DNA of 56,616 nt, from positions 1 to 56,616 of the forward strand of contig DATFMP010000071.1 in assembly GCA_035266845.1 (NCBI GenBank). Direction: 5' to 3'. The position numbers were made by a program, and so were the translations under genes. Positions 41,373 through 49,281 of the stretch are shown piece after piece (positions within the stretch are counted from its first letter, which is position 1; each line of letters starts with the position of its first letter). The notes under the pieces are model-generated. The model had not been told where the DNA came from. It saw only the letters and a list, made by a program, of their open reading frames with translations, and did no database searches. This DNA comes from DATFMP01 sp035266845 (GTDB lineage Bacteria; SAR324; JACQKK01).

Positions 41373-43789
41373 TGCGGCGCTACCTCAAAATGGCGTTCTG
41401 GGCCGGCTTGGCCCTGAGCGTCGTGGCAGGCATTTCGTTTGTGGGCCTGCTGCTGTATCTGAACACCCAGCTGCCGGCCGTGACGCGTCTGGAGGATCCG
41501 AACTACAGCCTGCCGACGATCATCTACGACCGGCACGGCCGCAAGGTGGACGAGATCTTCATCAAGCGCCGCAAGCTGGTCACCTACGATCAGATCCCGA
41601 AGACCCTCATCAACGGGCTGGTGGCCAAGGAGGACTCGCGCTTCTTCCAGCACCACGGCATCGACCCGATCCGCATCCTCAAGGCGGCGTGGGTGGACCT
41701 GGTGCACATGAACCTGGTGGAGGGCGCCAGCACCCTCACCCAGCAGACGGCGCGCCAGTTCTTCCTCACCCTGCGCAAGACCTGGATTCGCAAGATCAAG
41801 GAGGTGCTGCTGGCCCTGCGCATCGAGCGGGAGTTCACCAAGCAGGAGATCCTCACGCTCTACCTGAACAAGGTGAACTTTGGCGATGCCTGGGGGGTGG
41901 CTGCTGCCTCGGAGTACTACTTCGACAAGCGCGTGCAGGACCTGAGTCTCTCCGAAAGCGCGATGCTGGTGGGGCTGCTGCCCGCACCCAACAAGTACAA
42001 GCCGACGCGCAGCCTGACACTGGCCCGGCGCCAGCGCAACATCGTGCTGGCCCGCATGGCGGACGAGGGCTTCATCACGCGCAGCGAGCAGATGGCGGCC
42101 TCCTCCGAGCCCATCGTGCTGGCCCAGCGCAGCGACCCCAAGAACGAGGCCGCGGCCTACTACGTGGAACTGGTGCGCCGGCTGCTGCTGAGCCGTTTCG
42201 GCAGCAAGAACCTGTACGAGGGTGGCCTGCACGTCTACACGGCGATGGACCTCTCCTATCAGATCGCCGCGCACAAGGCGCTGTTGCAGGGTGTGCGCGC
42301 CGTGGACCGCCGCCGGGGGTATCGCGGGCCGCTGGAGCACATCGAGCTCGATGCGGCAGGCAACGTTCCGGAAGAGGTGCTGATCAACCTGAACCCGGGC
42401 CGCGAGCTGAACATCGGCAGCATCGTGGACGGCGTGGTGGTGGAGGTGACGGACAAGCAGGCCCGCGTGGCCCTGGCGCCCTATCAGGAGGGAGTCATCA
42501 CCTGGGACGAGTTGCACTCGCAGTGGCCGGCGTATCTGCCCCAGGGCCAGGACAACGCCCAGCCGCTGGCCATCACGGCGCTGAGCGACGTCCTGAAGCC
42601 GGGCGATCACATCCAGGCTGAGGTGACCGGCCAGGATGCGGACTCCGGGCAGTACCTGCTCGATCTCTACCAGGAGCCCACCGCCAACGGCGCCGTCTAT
42701 GCAATGGACCCGCACTCGGGCGACGTGCTGGCGATGGTGGGTGGCATCCGCTTCGGCCGCAGTGATGGCGGCAGCGAGTTCATCCGCGCCACCCAGGCCG
42801 AGCGCCAGCCGGGCTCCGCCTTCAAGCCGATCATCTATGCCGCGGCGGTGGAGGAGGGCTTCACCCCGGCCTCCGTGCTGGACGACAGCCCCCGCGTATT
42901 CACGATGGCCTCCGGCCGCAAGCACACGCCGCAGAACTACGACCAGACGTTCCTGGGCCGCCTGAGCCTCCGGGAGTCGCTGGTGCGCAGCCGCAACGTG
43001 CCCACCGTGGAGCTGGTGGACCAGATCGGGCCGCGCAAGATCATCCAGTACGCGCGCAAGTTCGGGATCACGACGCCCATCCCCGAGGAGGACATCATTG
43101 CGCTGGGCACGCACTCGGTGCGCCTGTCCGAGCTGACCCGGGCCTACTCGGTATTCCCCGACGGCGGCAAGCTGGTGGACCCCATCTACGTGCTGCGCAT
43201 CGAGGATTCCAAGGGCAACGTGCTGATGCGCGCGGAGCCGCACTCCGAGCAGGTGATCTCCGACTCCACCGCGTACATGATCACCGACGTGCTGCGCGAC
43301 GTGGTGCGCAGTCCCTTTGGCACCGCCCACCGCGCGCTGGAAGGCTTCGACCGCCCGGCCGCAGGCAAGACGGGCACCACGCAGAACTACACGGACGCCT
43401 GGTACATGGGCTTCATCCCGCAGCTCGTGGCGGGCGTATACGTGGGCTTTGACGACCCCACCATCTCGCTGGGCCCTGCGGAAACGGGCTCCCGCGCTGC
43501 CGCTCCCATCTGGCGCGACTTCATGGAGCAGGTGGAAGGCTCCCTGCCCATCGAGACGTTCAAGCAGCCCGATTCCGTGGTCACCATGCGCGTGGGGCCC
43601 GCCGGACAGCTGCTCGGTCCGTGCGAGGACCCGCGTGGAACGCGCTACGAGCTGTTCCGCGCCGATTCCATCCCCAAACGGCTGCGGGACGGGTCAAGCT
43701 GCGTGACCGGGCCACTCCAGGCTGCACAACCACCGGCCTCGGCCCAGCCTGCGAAGCACAGCGGTCGCCGCGAGGACGTGGATCTGTAG
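41369..43789 (+). CDS. mrcA: Penicillin-binding protein 1A (bifunctional glycosyltransferase/transpeptidase)
   Basis: Polymerises and cross-links peptidoglycan. It has 806 residues. The N-terminal TM anchor is followed by the GT51 domain with the catalytic glutamate in KEDSRFFQHHGID (about residue 86) and GASTLTQQTARQFF. An OB-like insertion follows (EVLINLNPGRELNIGSIVDGVVVEV), which is typical of class A PBP1a. The transpeptidase has SAFK (about residue 482), SRN (about 540) and KTGTTQNYTDAWYMGF (about 667). The start is ATG 41369 with a tandem ATG at 41372. It overlaps the upstream membrane-protein gene by 4 nt. The C-terminal tail is Ala/Pro-rich. Confidence 0.96.
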   Translation: MMRRYLKMAFWAGLALSVVAGISFVGLLLYLNTQLPAVTRLEDPNYSLPTIIYDRHGRKVDEIFIKRRKLVTYDQIPKTLINGLVAKEDSRFFQHHGIDPIRILKAAWVDLVHMNLVEGASTLTQQTARQFFLTLRKTWIRKIKEVLLALRIEREFTKQEILTLYLNKVNFGDAWGVAAASEYYFDKRVQDLSLSESAMLVGLLPAPNKYKPTRSLTLARRQRNIVLARMADEGFITRSEQMAASSEPIVLAQRSDPKNEAAAYYVELVRRLLLSRFGSKNLYEGGLHVYTAMDLSYQIAAHKALLQGVRAVDRRRGYRGPLEHIELDAAGNVPEEVLINLNPGRELNIGSIVDGVVVEVTDKQARVALAPYQEGVITWDELHSQWPAYLPQGQDNAQPLAITALSDVLKPGDHIQAEVTGQDADSGQYLLDLYQEPTANGAVYAMDPHSGDVLAMVGGIRFGRSDGGSEFIRATQAERQPGSAFKPIIYAAAVEEGFTPASVLDDSPRVFTMASGRKHTPQNYDQTFLGRLSLRESLVRSRNVPTVELVDQIGPRKIIQYARKFGITTPIPEEDIIALGTHSVRLSELTRAYSVFPDGGKLVDPIYVLRIEDSKGNVLMRAEPHSEQVISDSTAYMITDVLRDVVRSPFGTAHRALEGFDRPAAGKTGTTQNYTDAWYMGFIPQLVAGVYVGFDDPTISLGPAETGSRAAAPIWRDFMEQVEGSLPIETFKQPDSVVTMRVGPAGQLLGPCEDPRGTRYELFRADSIPKRLRDGSSCVTGPLQAAQPPASAQPAKHSGRREDVDL

Positions 43790-43850
43790 GGGTCTGCGAA
43801 TACTTACGGGGAACGGCGAAGCCCAGGAGGGGGCTGCCGACAGGCGGGGC

Positions 43851-44459
43851 CTACCAAGTCTTCCAGGAGTCGTCCGCGGCCACGCCGGGTTCCCACAGCA
43901 CTTCGCGCTCGCCCAGCGTGGCGGCCACCCAACGCCCGAACACGAACAGTGCGTCCGAGAGGCGGTTCAGGTATGGCAATATCTGCTCGCCCACCTCCTG
44001 CTCGCGGCCCAGGCGCACCACGGTGCGTTCGGCGCGTCGGCATACGGTGCGAGCCTGGTGCAGGAAGGCGCTCACGCGGCCACCACCCGGCAGAATGAAG
44101 CTCTGCAACGGCTCCAGTTCCGCATTCATTGTGTCGATCACCTGCTCCAGCCAGCTCACGTCCTCCGCCGCAACGCAGACTTGGCTCTCATGGCGGTCCT
44201 CGGGTAGCGTCGCCAGTTCCGCTCCCAGATCGAACAGGCGCTGCTGGATGGCCTGCAGGATGCGGTCGAAGCCGTCCCGCCGGGGGCTGGCGGGCTTGTC
44301 CGCATTGAACGAGCGCACGATGCCCAGCACCGCGTTCAGCTCATCCACCGTGCCGTAGCACTCCACGCGCGGATCGTCCTTGGGCACCGCACGGCCCCCG
44401 ACGAGGGACGTGTTGCCTCGGTCTCCCTTGCGCGTATAGACTCGGTTGATTCGAACCAT
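43851..44459 (-). CDS. Cob(I)alamin adenosyltransferase, PduO/MMAB type
   Basis: Transfers the 5'-deoxyadenosyl group from ATP to reduced cobalamin to make adenosylcobalamin. It has 202 residues and is a four-helix-bundle ATP:Co(I)rrinoid adenosyltransferase. Seen are the N-terminal ATP-binding loop YTRKGDRGNTSLVGG, CYGTVDELNAVLG, and FILPGGGRVSAFLHQARTVCRRAERTVVRL, followed by the C-terminal YLNRLSDALFVFGRW. The ATG at 44457-44459 (MVRINRVYTRKGD) is the family start; the frame is open for 35 codons upstream without similarity. It is convergent with PBP1A and divergent from the heptosyltransferase-like gene. MetH elsewhere in the window also depends on cobalamin, though on the methyl form. 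Confidence 0.93.
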   Translation of the reverse strand: MVRINRVYTRKGDRGNTSLVGGRAVPKDDPRVECYGTVDELNAVLGIVRSFNADKPASPRRDGFDRILQAIQQRLFDLGAELATLPEDRHESQVCVAAEDVSWLEQVIDTMNAELEPLQSFILPGGGRVSAFLHQARTVCRRAERTVVRLGREQEVGEQILPYLNRLSDALFVFGRWVAATLGEREVLWEPGVAADDSWKTW

Positions 44460-44563
44460 CGCGGCTCCCCAACGGCGTGTTGGATTGGGCTGGGCGCCCC
44501 GCAGGACGCGGGACAGGGGCAGGCTGCACGGTTTCAGCTTAAGAGGGTGGGGCTGATTTCGCA

Positions 44564-45625
44564 ATGGTCCGCAACGCAGCCAGCACGGCCCAACGCCCGA
44601 TCCGATCGGACGTAGAGCCGCGCGCCATCCTCATCCGCACGCCCAACTGGCTGGGCGATCTCCTCGTCAGCACCGCGTTCATCCGGGCCGTGCTGCAGCG
44701 CTTTCCCGCGGCACGGGTAGACCTGATCGTGCGCCAGGGATTCGAGGCATTGCCCCTGCCGCAGCGCGGCAGCGTGTATCCCTTCGACCGTCACACCAGC
44801 TCGCCGGGCGCCTTCGGGCGTGGCCTGCGGGGCCTGGGCCACACGCACATGTTTGTGCTGCCGCCCAGCTTCTCCTCCGCCTGGATGGCTTGGCGCACGG
44901 GCATCCGGCATCGCATTGGCTATCGCGGCGAGGGTCGGCGTTGGCTGTTGCGCCCGGCGCGGGCCCACAATCATGGGCCGCGCTCGGTGCATCTGGCTCG
45001 GGAGTACCTGGAACTGCTCAGCCCGTGGGTGGAGGCGATGCCGGAAGCCCCCTCCGCGGGACTGGAGCCGCCCGCGGGCTGGGTGGAGGCCCACCGGCCC
45101 GAGGACGCCCCGTCCGGCGAATACGTGGTGCTTGCCCCGGGCGCGGAGTATGGACCGGCCAAGATGTGGCCGCCGGCACACTACGAGGCCCTGGCCGCCG
45201 CGCTGGACGCTGCCGGCTGGCCGGTGGTGGTGGCCGGGCTCGGCAAGGACCGCCTGCTGGGCGAGTCCATCCTGGCCGGCACGCGGCGCGGCGTGAATCT
45301 GTGCGGAGAGACCGACCTGCCTGGATTGGCGGCGCTGCTGGCGGGGGCCCGCCTGCTGGTGAGCAACGACTCGGGCGCCATGCACCTGGGGGCGGCCTGG
45401 GGCGTTCCGCAACTGGCCCTGTTCGGTTCCACCAACCCCACCTGGACCGGCCCCCTCAATCCCCGCGCCGAAGTGCTCTACCGCGCTGAGCCCTGCTCGC
45501 CGTGCTACGCGCGGCAGTGTCCGTTGGGGCACTTGCGCTGCCTGCAGGAGCTCCAGCCGGCGCTCGTCACCGAGCGTGCCCTGGCCCTGCTTGGCGAGTC
45601 CCCCGCCGCGGCGCCGCGGTCCTAG
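44564..45625 (+). CDS. waaF: Glycosyltransferase family 9 protein, ADP-heptose:LPS heptosyltransferase II-like
   Basis: A 353-residue GT-B fold transferase, probably adding heptose to the LPS inner core at the cytoplasmic face of the inner membrane. Family blocks: ILIRTPNWLGDLLVSTAFIRAVLQRFPAARVDLIV, HRIGYRGEGRRWLL, VLAPGAEYGPAKMWPPAHYEALAAALDAAGWPVVVAG, LCGETDLPGLAALLAGARLLVSNDSGAMHLGAAWGVPQLALFGSTNPTWTGPL, and the C-terminal CSPCYARQCPLGHLRCL cysteine block of the WaaF group. ATG at 44564. The acceptor is not proven, so the symbol is tentative. A strong terminator follows at 45731. Confidence 0.85.
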   Translation: MVRNAASTAQRPIRSDVEPRAILIRTPNWLGDLLVSTAFIRAVLQRFPAARVDLIVRQGFEALPLPQRGSVYPFDRHTSSPGAFGRGLRGLGHTHMFVLPPSFSSAWMAWRTGIRHRIGYRGEGRRWLLRPARAHNHGPRSVHLAREYLELLSPWVEAMPEAPSAGLEPPAGWVEAHRPEDAPSGEYVVLAPGAEYGPAKMWPPAHYEALAAALDAAGWPVVVAGLGKDRLLGESILAGTRRGVNLCGETDLPGLAALLAGARLLVSNDSGAMHLGAAWGVPQLALFGSTNPTWTGPLNPRAEVLYRAEPCSPCYARQCPLGHLRCLQELQPALVTERALALLGESPAAAPRS

Positions 45626-45730
45626 TGCGTCGCTCTACTGGACTGAGCCTTGATGGGATTCCTGACCAGGGTGCCGGGCCCCTCGGACCCCATTTGTGGG
45701 TGGGGGCCCCCGCATTGGATTTCTTGTGGT

Positions 45731-45753
45731 TTCAAGCGGCCTTGCCGCTTGAA
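45731..45753. terminator. Bidirectional terminator between waaF-like gene and lgt
   Basis: TTCAAGCGGC-CTT-GCCGCTTGAA, a perfect 10-bp stem between convergent genes. T-rich runs lie on both sides (GGTTTCAAG upstream, AATTTTCAG downstream). Confidence 0.7.
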
Positions 45754-45780
45754 GACCAATTTTCAGTTTCCAGTCAGACC

Positions 45781-46662
45781 TTAAGCGCCCACGTCCATAT
45801 CCGGGGGCCGCAAGAACAGCCATGCGGTCCACGCCGCGCCGATGACGATCATGGGCAGGCTGAGCAGTTGGCCCTTGGTGAGTATCCACACCGGGCAGCC
45901 GGCACCGGCATCGGGCAGGCGCACGAATTCCACCAGGAAGCGCATGATGCCGTACAGCAGCAGGAACACCGCCGCTTGGTGGCCCCGCCGGTGCACCCGG
46001 TGGCGCAACAGCAGCAGCACCGCGAAGATCACGATGCCCTCCAGCGCCGCCTCGTAAAGCTGAGACGGGTGCCGCGGCACGTGGAGCGGATCGGCGGGGA
46101 AGATCACGCCCCAGGTGGGGAGGGAGGGGACGATGTTGGTGGCACCGCCGCGCAGGCCGCAATGGTCGGCGAAGAGCATGCGCCAACTGCTGCCCGTGGG
46201 TGCGCCGTACAACTCGCCATTGATGAAGTTGCCGATGCGCCCCAGGAACAGACCCACCGGCACCCACGTGATGACGAAGTCGCCCACGTCCAGCAGGCGC
46301 AGCTTGCGGCTGCGCGAGTAGAGCCACATGGCCGTGAGCACGCCCAGCAGCCCGCCATGGAAGGACATGCCGCCCTTCCAGGTCTGTAGGATGCGATAGG
46401 GTTGCTCGAAGTAGGGCAGGCCGCCGTAGAAGATCACCCACCCCAGCCGCCCGCCCACGATCACGCCAAGGATGACGTAGGTGAACAGGTTGGGCACGTC
46501 CTCGGTGGTGACAGGCGAATCGGGCCGGCGGCTCTCGCGGATGATGTACCAGTAGCCGGTCAGGAAGGCGATCGCGTACATCAGCCCGTACCAGCCGATG
46601 CGCAGGGGCCCCAGGTGTACCAGCACGGGGTCGATATTGTGGATGTAGATCCAATGGCTCAT
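45781..46662 (-). CDS. lgt: Prolipoprotein diacylglyceryl transferase
   Basis: Attaches diacylglycerol from phosphatidylglycerol to the lipobox cysteine, the first step of lipoprotein maturation in the inner membrane. It has 293 residues with about seven TM segments. Signatures: RIGWYGLMYAIAFLTGYW, GVIVGGRLGWVIFY, GGMSFHGGLLG, the Lgt motif GLFLGRIGNFINGELYG, and HPSQLYEAALEGI. The ATG at 46660-46662 (MSHWIYIHNIDPVLVHLGPLRIGWYG) is the family start. Its substrates in this window include RlpA, the lipoprotein at 19.3 kb and the tandem lipoproteins at the right end. It is divergent from zapA. Confidence 0.96.
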   Translation of the reverse strand: MSHWIYIHNIDPVLVHLGPLRIGWYGLMYAIAFLTGYWYIIRESRRPDSPVTTEDVPNLFTYVILGVIVGGRLGWVIFYGGLPYFEQPYRILQTWKGGMSFHGGLLGVLTAMWLYSRSRKLRLLDVGDFVITWVPVGLFLGRIGNFINGELYGAPTGSSWRMLFADHCGLRGGATNIVPSLPTWGVIFPADPLHVPRHPSQLYEAALEGIVIFAVLLLLRHRVHRRGHQAAVFLLLYGIMRFLVEFVRLPDAGAGCPVWILTKGQLLSLPMIVIGAAWTAWLFLRPPDMDVGA

Positions 46663-47031
46663 TGCGGTCCTTCGTTGCACGGCGCGTTGCGGATTCCCGG
46701 TTGGGTGCCGCCCCATGCGGCGACCTGTCCATGGCGCCCCCGCATCCTAGCAGCCAAGCCACCCTGCGGCCATGCCTTTCCCTGCATGCCGACCAGGGCC
46801 CGCAGCATCCCTGCGCACGGTCGCCGCGCCAGCCGATGCGGAAGCCTTCACCCACAGCACCACTCGCGCAGATTCGGGGTGCGTCGCAAAAATTACCTAT
46901 TTCAGCCATCCTTCGATGCCCGTGATCGGGGCCTGGGAGCCGAATCTGCGCTCAATTGCAATTCCCTGGGGGCGGTGTTAGGCTCATCGCGGAGACAGGG
47001 AATCGTCAACCCTTGCACCAAGGGTAGTGCC
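46663..47031. other. Divergent intergenic region lgt/zapA
   Basis: 369 nt. Contains the zapA promoter candidate at 46956-46984 and a locally AT-rich patch near 46890-46960. No convincing gene; plus-strand frames here are open by chance. Confidence 0.5.
46956..46984 (+). promoter_or_regulatory. Candidate zapA-6S promoter
   Basis: TTGCAA (46956-46961), 17-nt spacer, TAGGCT (46979-46984), 47 nt before the zapA GTG. The -10 fit is moderate. Confidence 0.4.
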
Positions 47032-47370
47032 GTGTCCGAATCCATGGCAGACAGGGAAGCCTCCTGGTACGACATCACGTTGGCAGGCAAGCGGTTCAAC
47101 ATTGCGAGCCGCCGCGGCGAATCCCACATCAGGCAGGTGGAGCACCTCCTGAATGAGACCTTCGAGGAGGTCAGTGCTCGCGTGCAAGGCCAGCCGGTGC
47201 TCAACATCGCACTGCTGACGGCCCTGAACCTGGCGGATGAACTGCTAAGCCTGCGTACGACGAATGACGGCGCATCCGAGGAACTCTCCCGGCGTGTCGA
47301 GTTTCTGGTGACTCGCTTGGAGTCCGTACTGGATGGCGCTATGGCCGGCATGCCGGCCGAACGAGGTTAG
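47032..47370 (+). CDS. zapA: Cell division protein ZapA
   Basis: A Z-ring-associated protein that bundles FtsZ filaments at mid-cell. It has 112 residues. The globular head begins ASWYDITLAGKRFNIASRRGESHIRQVEHLLNETFEEVS, and the C-terminal coiled-coil helix includes LNIALLTALNLADELLSLR and SEELSRRVEFLVTRLESVL, the expected ZapA layout. The GTG at 47032 is chosen because AGGG lies 7 nt upstream; ATG at 47044 is an alternative. The 6S RNA gene begins directly after the stop codon, the arrangement seen in many Proteobacteria (zapA-ssrS). Base composition is less GC-rich than in neighbours. Confidence 0.85.
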   Translation: MSESMADREASWYDITLAGKRFNIASRRGESHIRQVEHLLNETFEEVSARVQGQPVLNIALLTALNLADELLSLRTTNDGASEELSRRVEFLVTRLESVLDGAMAGMPAERG

Positions 47371-47549
47371 ACACTCCTGCGGTGTTCGATAAGCTGGAAT
47401 TTTCTTTGAGCCTAGTTTCTTGATCGGGATTCAGTCCCTGCGGGCCGTGTGCAGACCCGTCGCAAGGCGGGAAGCCTGAAGCCCATAAACCGGGTCCCAC
47501 CTGCACATGCAGGTTCAAGAAAACCAGCACCCGGCACAGGCGGGAGTGT
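47371..47549 (+). ncRNA. ssrS: 6S RNA
   Basis: A regulatory RNA that mimics an open promoter and sequesters sigma70 RNA polymerase in stationary phase. It is about 179 nt, directly after zapA. The ends form a long closing stem: ACACTCC with GGAGTGT, GTG with CAC, GCTGG with CCAGC. Further in, TTTCTTGA pairs with TCAAGAAA around the central bubble, and a small hairpin CCTGC-ACAT-GCAGG lies in the 3' half of the bubble. The apical part carries CAGACCCGTC and GGGAAGCCTGAAG, matching the conserved 6S stretch (GGTCCGTC and GAAGCCTTAA in E. coli). The exact ends are estimated from pairing. Confidence 0.88.
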
Positions 47550-47740
47550 CTTTCAACTTTCCCCCGTAGTGTTCCCGCGGAACGCTTCCGTTCCTCGCAA
47601 TCGCTGGATGGGATGGTCCTGAAGTTGTCGCGGCGTCGCTGACCGGCGAGCGGACGGACGTGCCGCACCGGGGTGCGACATCGCCTGCGACCGGGCCCGG
47701 CGGCGGTTACGCCTGAGAGCGGATCGCTTGCGCAGGCCCT

Positions 47741-48082
47741 TCAGCCCTTCATGGCCGTCAGAGCTTCGTTCTCGGAATCGTAGATATCGAGGATCTTGTT
47801 GAGGCGGGTGATCGAGAAGATCTCTTCGTTCTTCTTGCTCAGGTTGGTGAGTGCAAACTTGCCTTCCTTCTGCTGCATCGTCTTGAAGATCGACACGATC
47901 AGGCCGATCCCGGAGGAGTCGATGAAGTTCACCTTCTCGAAGTTCATGACCAGCCCTTTCACGTCCGGGCTGTCCAGGTGCGGCTTCAGGTAGGACTTGG
48001 CCTCGTTGACTCCATCCAGCGCAATGTTGCCTTCGATGGAAACCACGCAGACGCTGTCTTTGATGTGATGCGTACAGATCAT
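47741..48082 (-). CDS. STAS-domain protein (anti-sigma factor antagonist type)
   Basis: A 113-residue single STAS domain, like SpoIIAA/RsbV. The strand-helix pattern is VCVVSIEGNIALDGVNEAKSYLKPHL, and the phosphorylatable serine motif is VNFIDSSGIGLIVSIFKTMQQ (Ser56/Ser57). Such proteins bind a kinase-type anti-sigma factor when unphosphorylated. No RsbW-like kinase, PP2C phosphatase or sigma factor is adjacent, so the partner is unknown. The ATG at 48080-48082 (MICTHHIKDSVCVV) is preferred; the upstream open frame looks non-coding. The protein is rich in Lys, Asn and Ile, and the gene is less GC-rich than its neighbours. A promoter candidate is at 48191-48220. Confidence 0.85.
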   Translation of the reverse strand: MICTHHIKDSVCVVSIEGNIALDGVNEAKSYLKPHLDSPDVKGLVMNFEKVNFIDSSGIGLIVSIFKTMQQKEGKFALTNLSKKNEEIFSITRLNKILDIYDSENEALTAMKG

Positions 48083-48411
48083 GGTGCTCTCGTCATGGCT
48101 GGAACGGAGGAGACCTGCGGGCACGATCGCTGTGGCGCTCACGGAAGCCATCCCATGCGCAGCGGCCCTAAGGCAGCACGTGCCTTACCGCATATACGCA
48201 CAAGGCGCAAAAAATTCCAACTCAATCTCCGCCGACGCCGTACATGACGGCGCTCGGTGTGAACCTGAACGGTGCCCCAGCGCCGAAACGGACCGGCTTC
48301 TGCTAGCTGAAACGCTGCGATTGCGCTTGCGGTTGCGAAACGGCGGCCATCTGTCGCTTATTCTCCGGGCCCTTCGCTATCCGGTGCCGACTCCGTCACC
48401 CTGCGGCAGCT
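48083..48411. other. Intergenic region between the STAS gene and hflC
   Basis: 329 nt. Holds the STAS promoter candidate and a hairpin near 48233-48252 (CGCCGT/ACGGCG). No supportable gene. Confidence 0.45.
48191..48220 (-). promoter_or_regulatory. Candidate promoter of the STAS gene
   Basis: On the minus strand, TTGGAA (48220-48215), 18-nt spacer, TATATG (48196-48191), in an AT-rich patch, about 109 nt before the start codon. Confidence 0.4.
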
Positions 48412-49281
48412 CTACGGCTGCCCCGGACGCGGGGTCTCCAGGTACTGGAAGAGCGAGGAATCCGCGGACAGCACGACTTTGCTGCCCTCCTTGAGCGCGG
48501 TCTTGTAGAGGTCCAGGCTCTTCAGGAACGCATAGAACTCCGAATCCTGGCGCAGCGCCGCGGCGTAAATGCGGATGGCCTCGCTATCGCCCTTGCCGCG
48601 GATCTCTTCGCTGCGGCGGCGGGCCTCGGCCAGGATGATGGTGCGCTCCTTGTCCGTCTGCGCCTTGATCTTGAGCTGCTCCTCCGCGCCTTCGGAGCGG
48701 TAGCGCTTGCTGATGCGGCCGCGCTCGGCGCGCATGCGGGCGTAGATGCTCTCGGCGATCTCGCGCGGGAAGTCCGTACGCTTGATGCGCACATCCACGA
48801 TGCGCACCCCGAACTCCTCCGAACGGGTCCGCGTCTCGCGGGCCACCTCCGCCATGATCGGCTCGCGCTTTTCCGTGATGATGTCCGACTGGTCATGGGA
48901 GGCCACGGCCTCGCGCAGAGACGAGGAGATGATGGCGTCCAGCCGGGCGTGGGCCCGGGCCAGGTCGCGCAGGGTCTGGTAGAACTTAAGCGGATCGACG
49001 ATGCGATAGCGGGCGTAGATATCCACCACCAGCGCCTTTTTGTCCCGCGTCAGGAACTCGGCCGGGGCCGCATCGTAGCGCAGGAGGCGCTTGTCGTAGG
49101 TCGTCACCTCCTGGATGAACGGCAGCTTCATGTGCAGCCCCGGCTCATTCACCGTGCGCACGTACTTGCCGAACTGGATCACGATGCCCTGCTCGGTCTC
49201 GTCGATGGTAAACAGCGTGCCCCCCACCAGGGCGACGGCTAGCACCACCAGGGCGATCAGCCCGATGCGTCGGTTTTTCAT
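48412..49281 (-). CDS. hflC: HflC, regulator of the FtsH protease
   Basis: An SPFH/Band 7 protein that forms the HflKC cage around FtsH in the inner membrane and modulates its proteolysis. It has 289 residues. One N-terminal TM (IGLIALVVLAVALVGGTLFTI) is followed by the SPFH domain starting DETEQGIVIQFGKYVRTVNEPGLHMKLPFIQEV and a long coiled-coil region with EFGVRIVDVRIKRTDFPREIAESIYARMRAERGRISKRYRSEGAEEQLKIKAQTDKE. The C-terminus (YAFLKSLDLYKTALKEGSKVVLSADSSLFQYL) is typical of HflC. The ATG at 49279-49281 overlaps the hflK stop (TGA at 49278-49280) by 4 nt, so translation is coupled. Confidence 0.95.
   Translation of the reverse strand: MKNRRIGLIALVVLAVALVGGTLFTIDETEQGIVIQFGKYVRTVNEPGLHMKLPFIQEVTTYDKRLLRYDAAPAEFLTRDKKALVVDIYARYRIVDPLKFYQTLRDLARAHARLDAIISSSLREAVASHDQSDIITEKREPIMAEVARETRTRSEEFGVRIVDVRIKRTDFPREIAESIYARMRAERGRISKRYRSEGAEEQLKIKAQTDKERTIILAEARRRSEEIRGKGDSEAIRIYAAALRQDSEFYAFLKSLDLYKTALKEGSKVVLSADSSLFQYLETPRPGQP

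Noticed and set aside
48195..48225. Sigma54 promoter before the STAS gene
   Set aside because: A GG...GC pair exists in TGGAATTTTTTGC, but its spacing is 8 instead of 10 nt.
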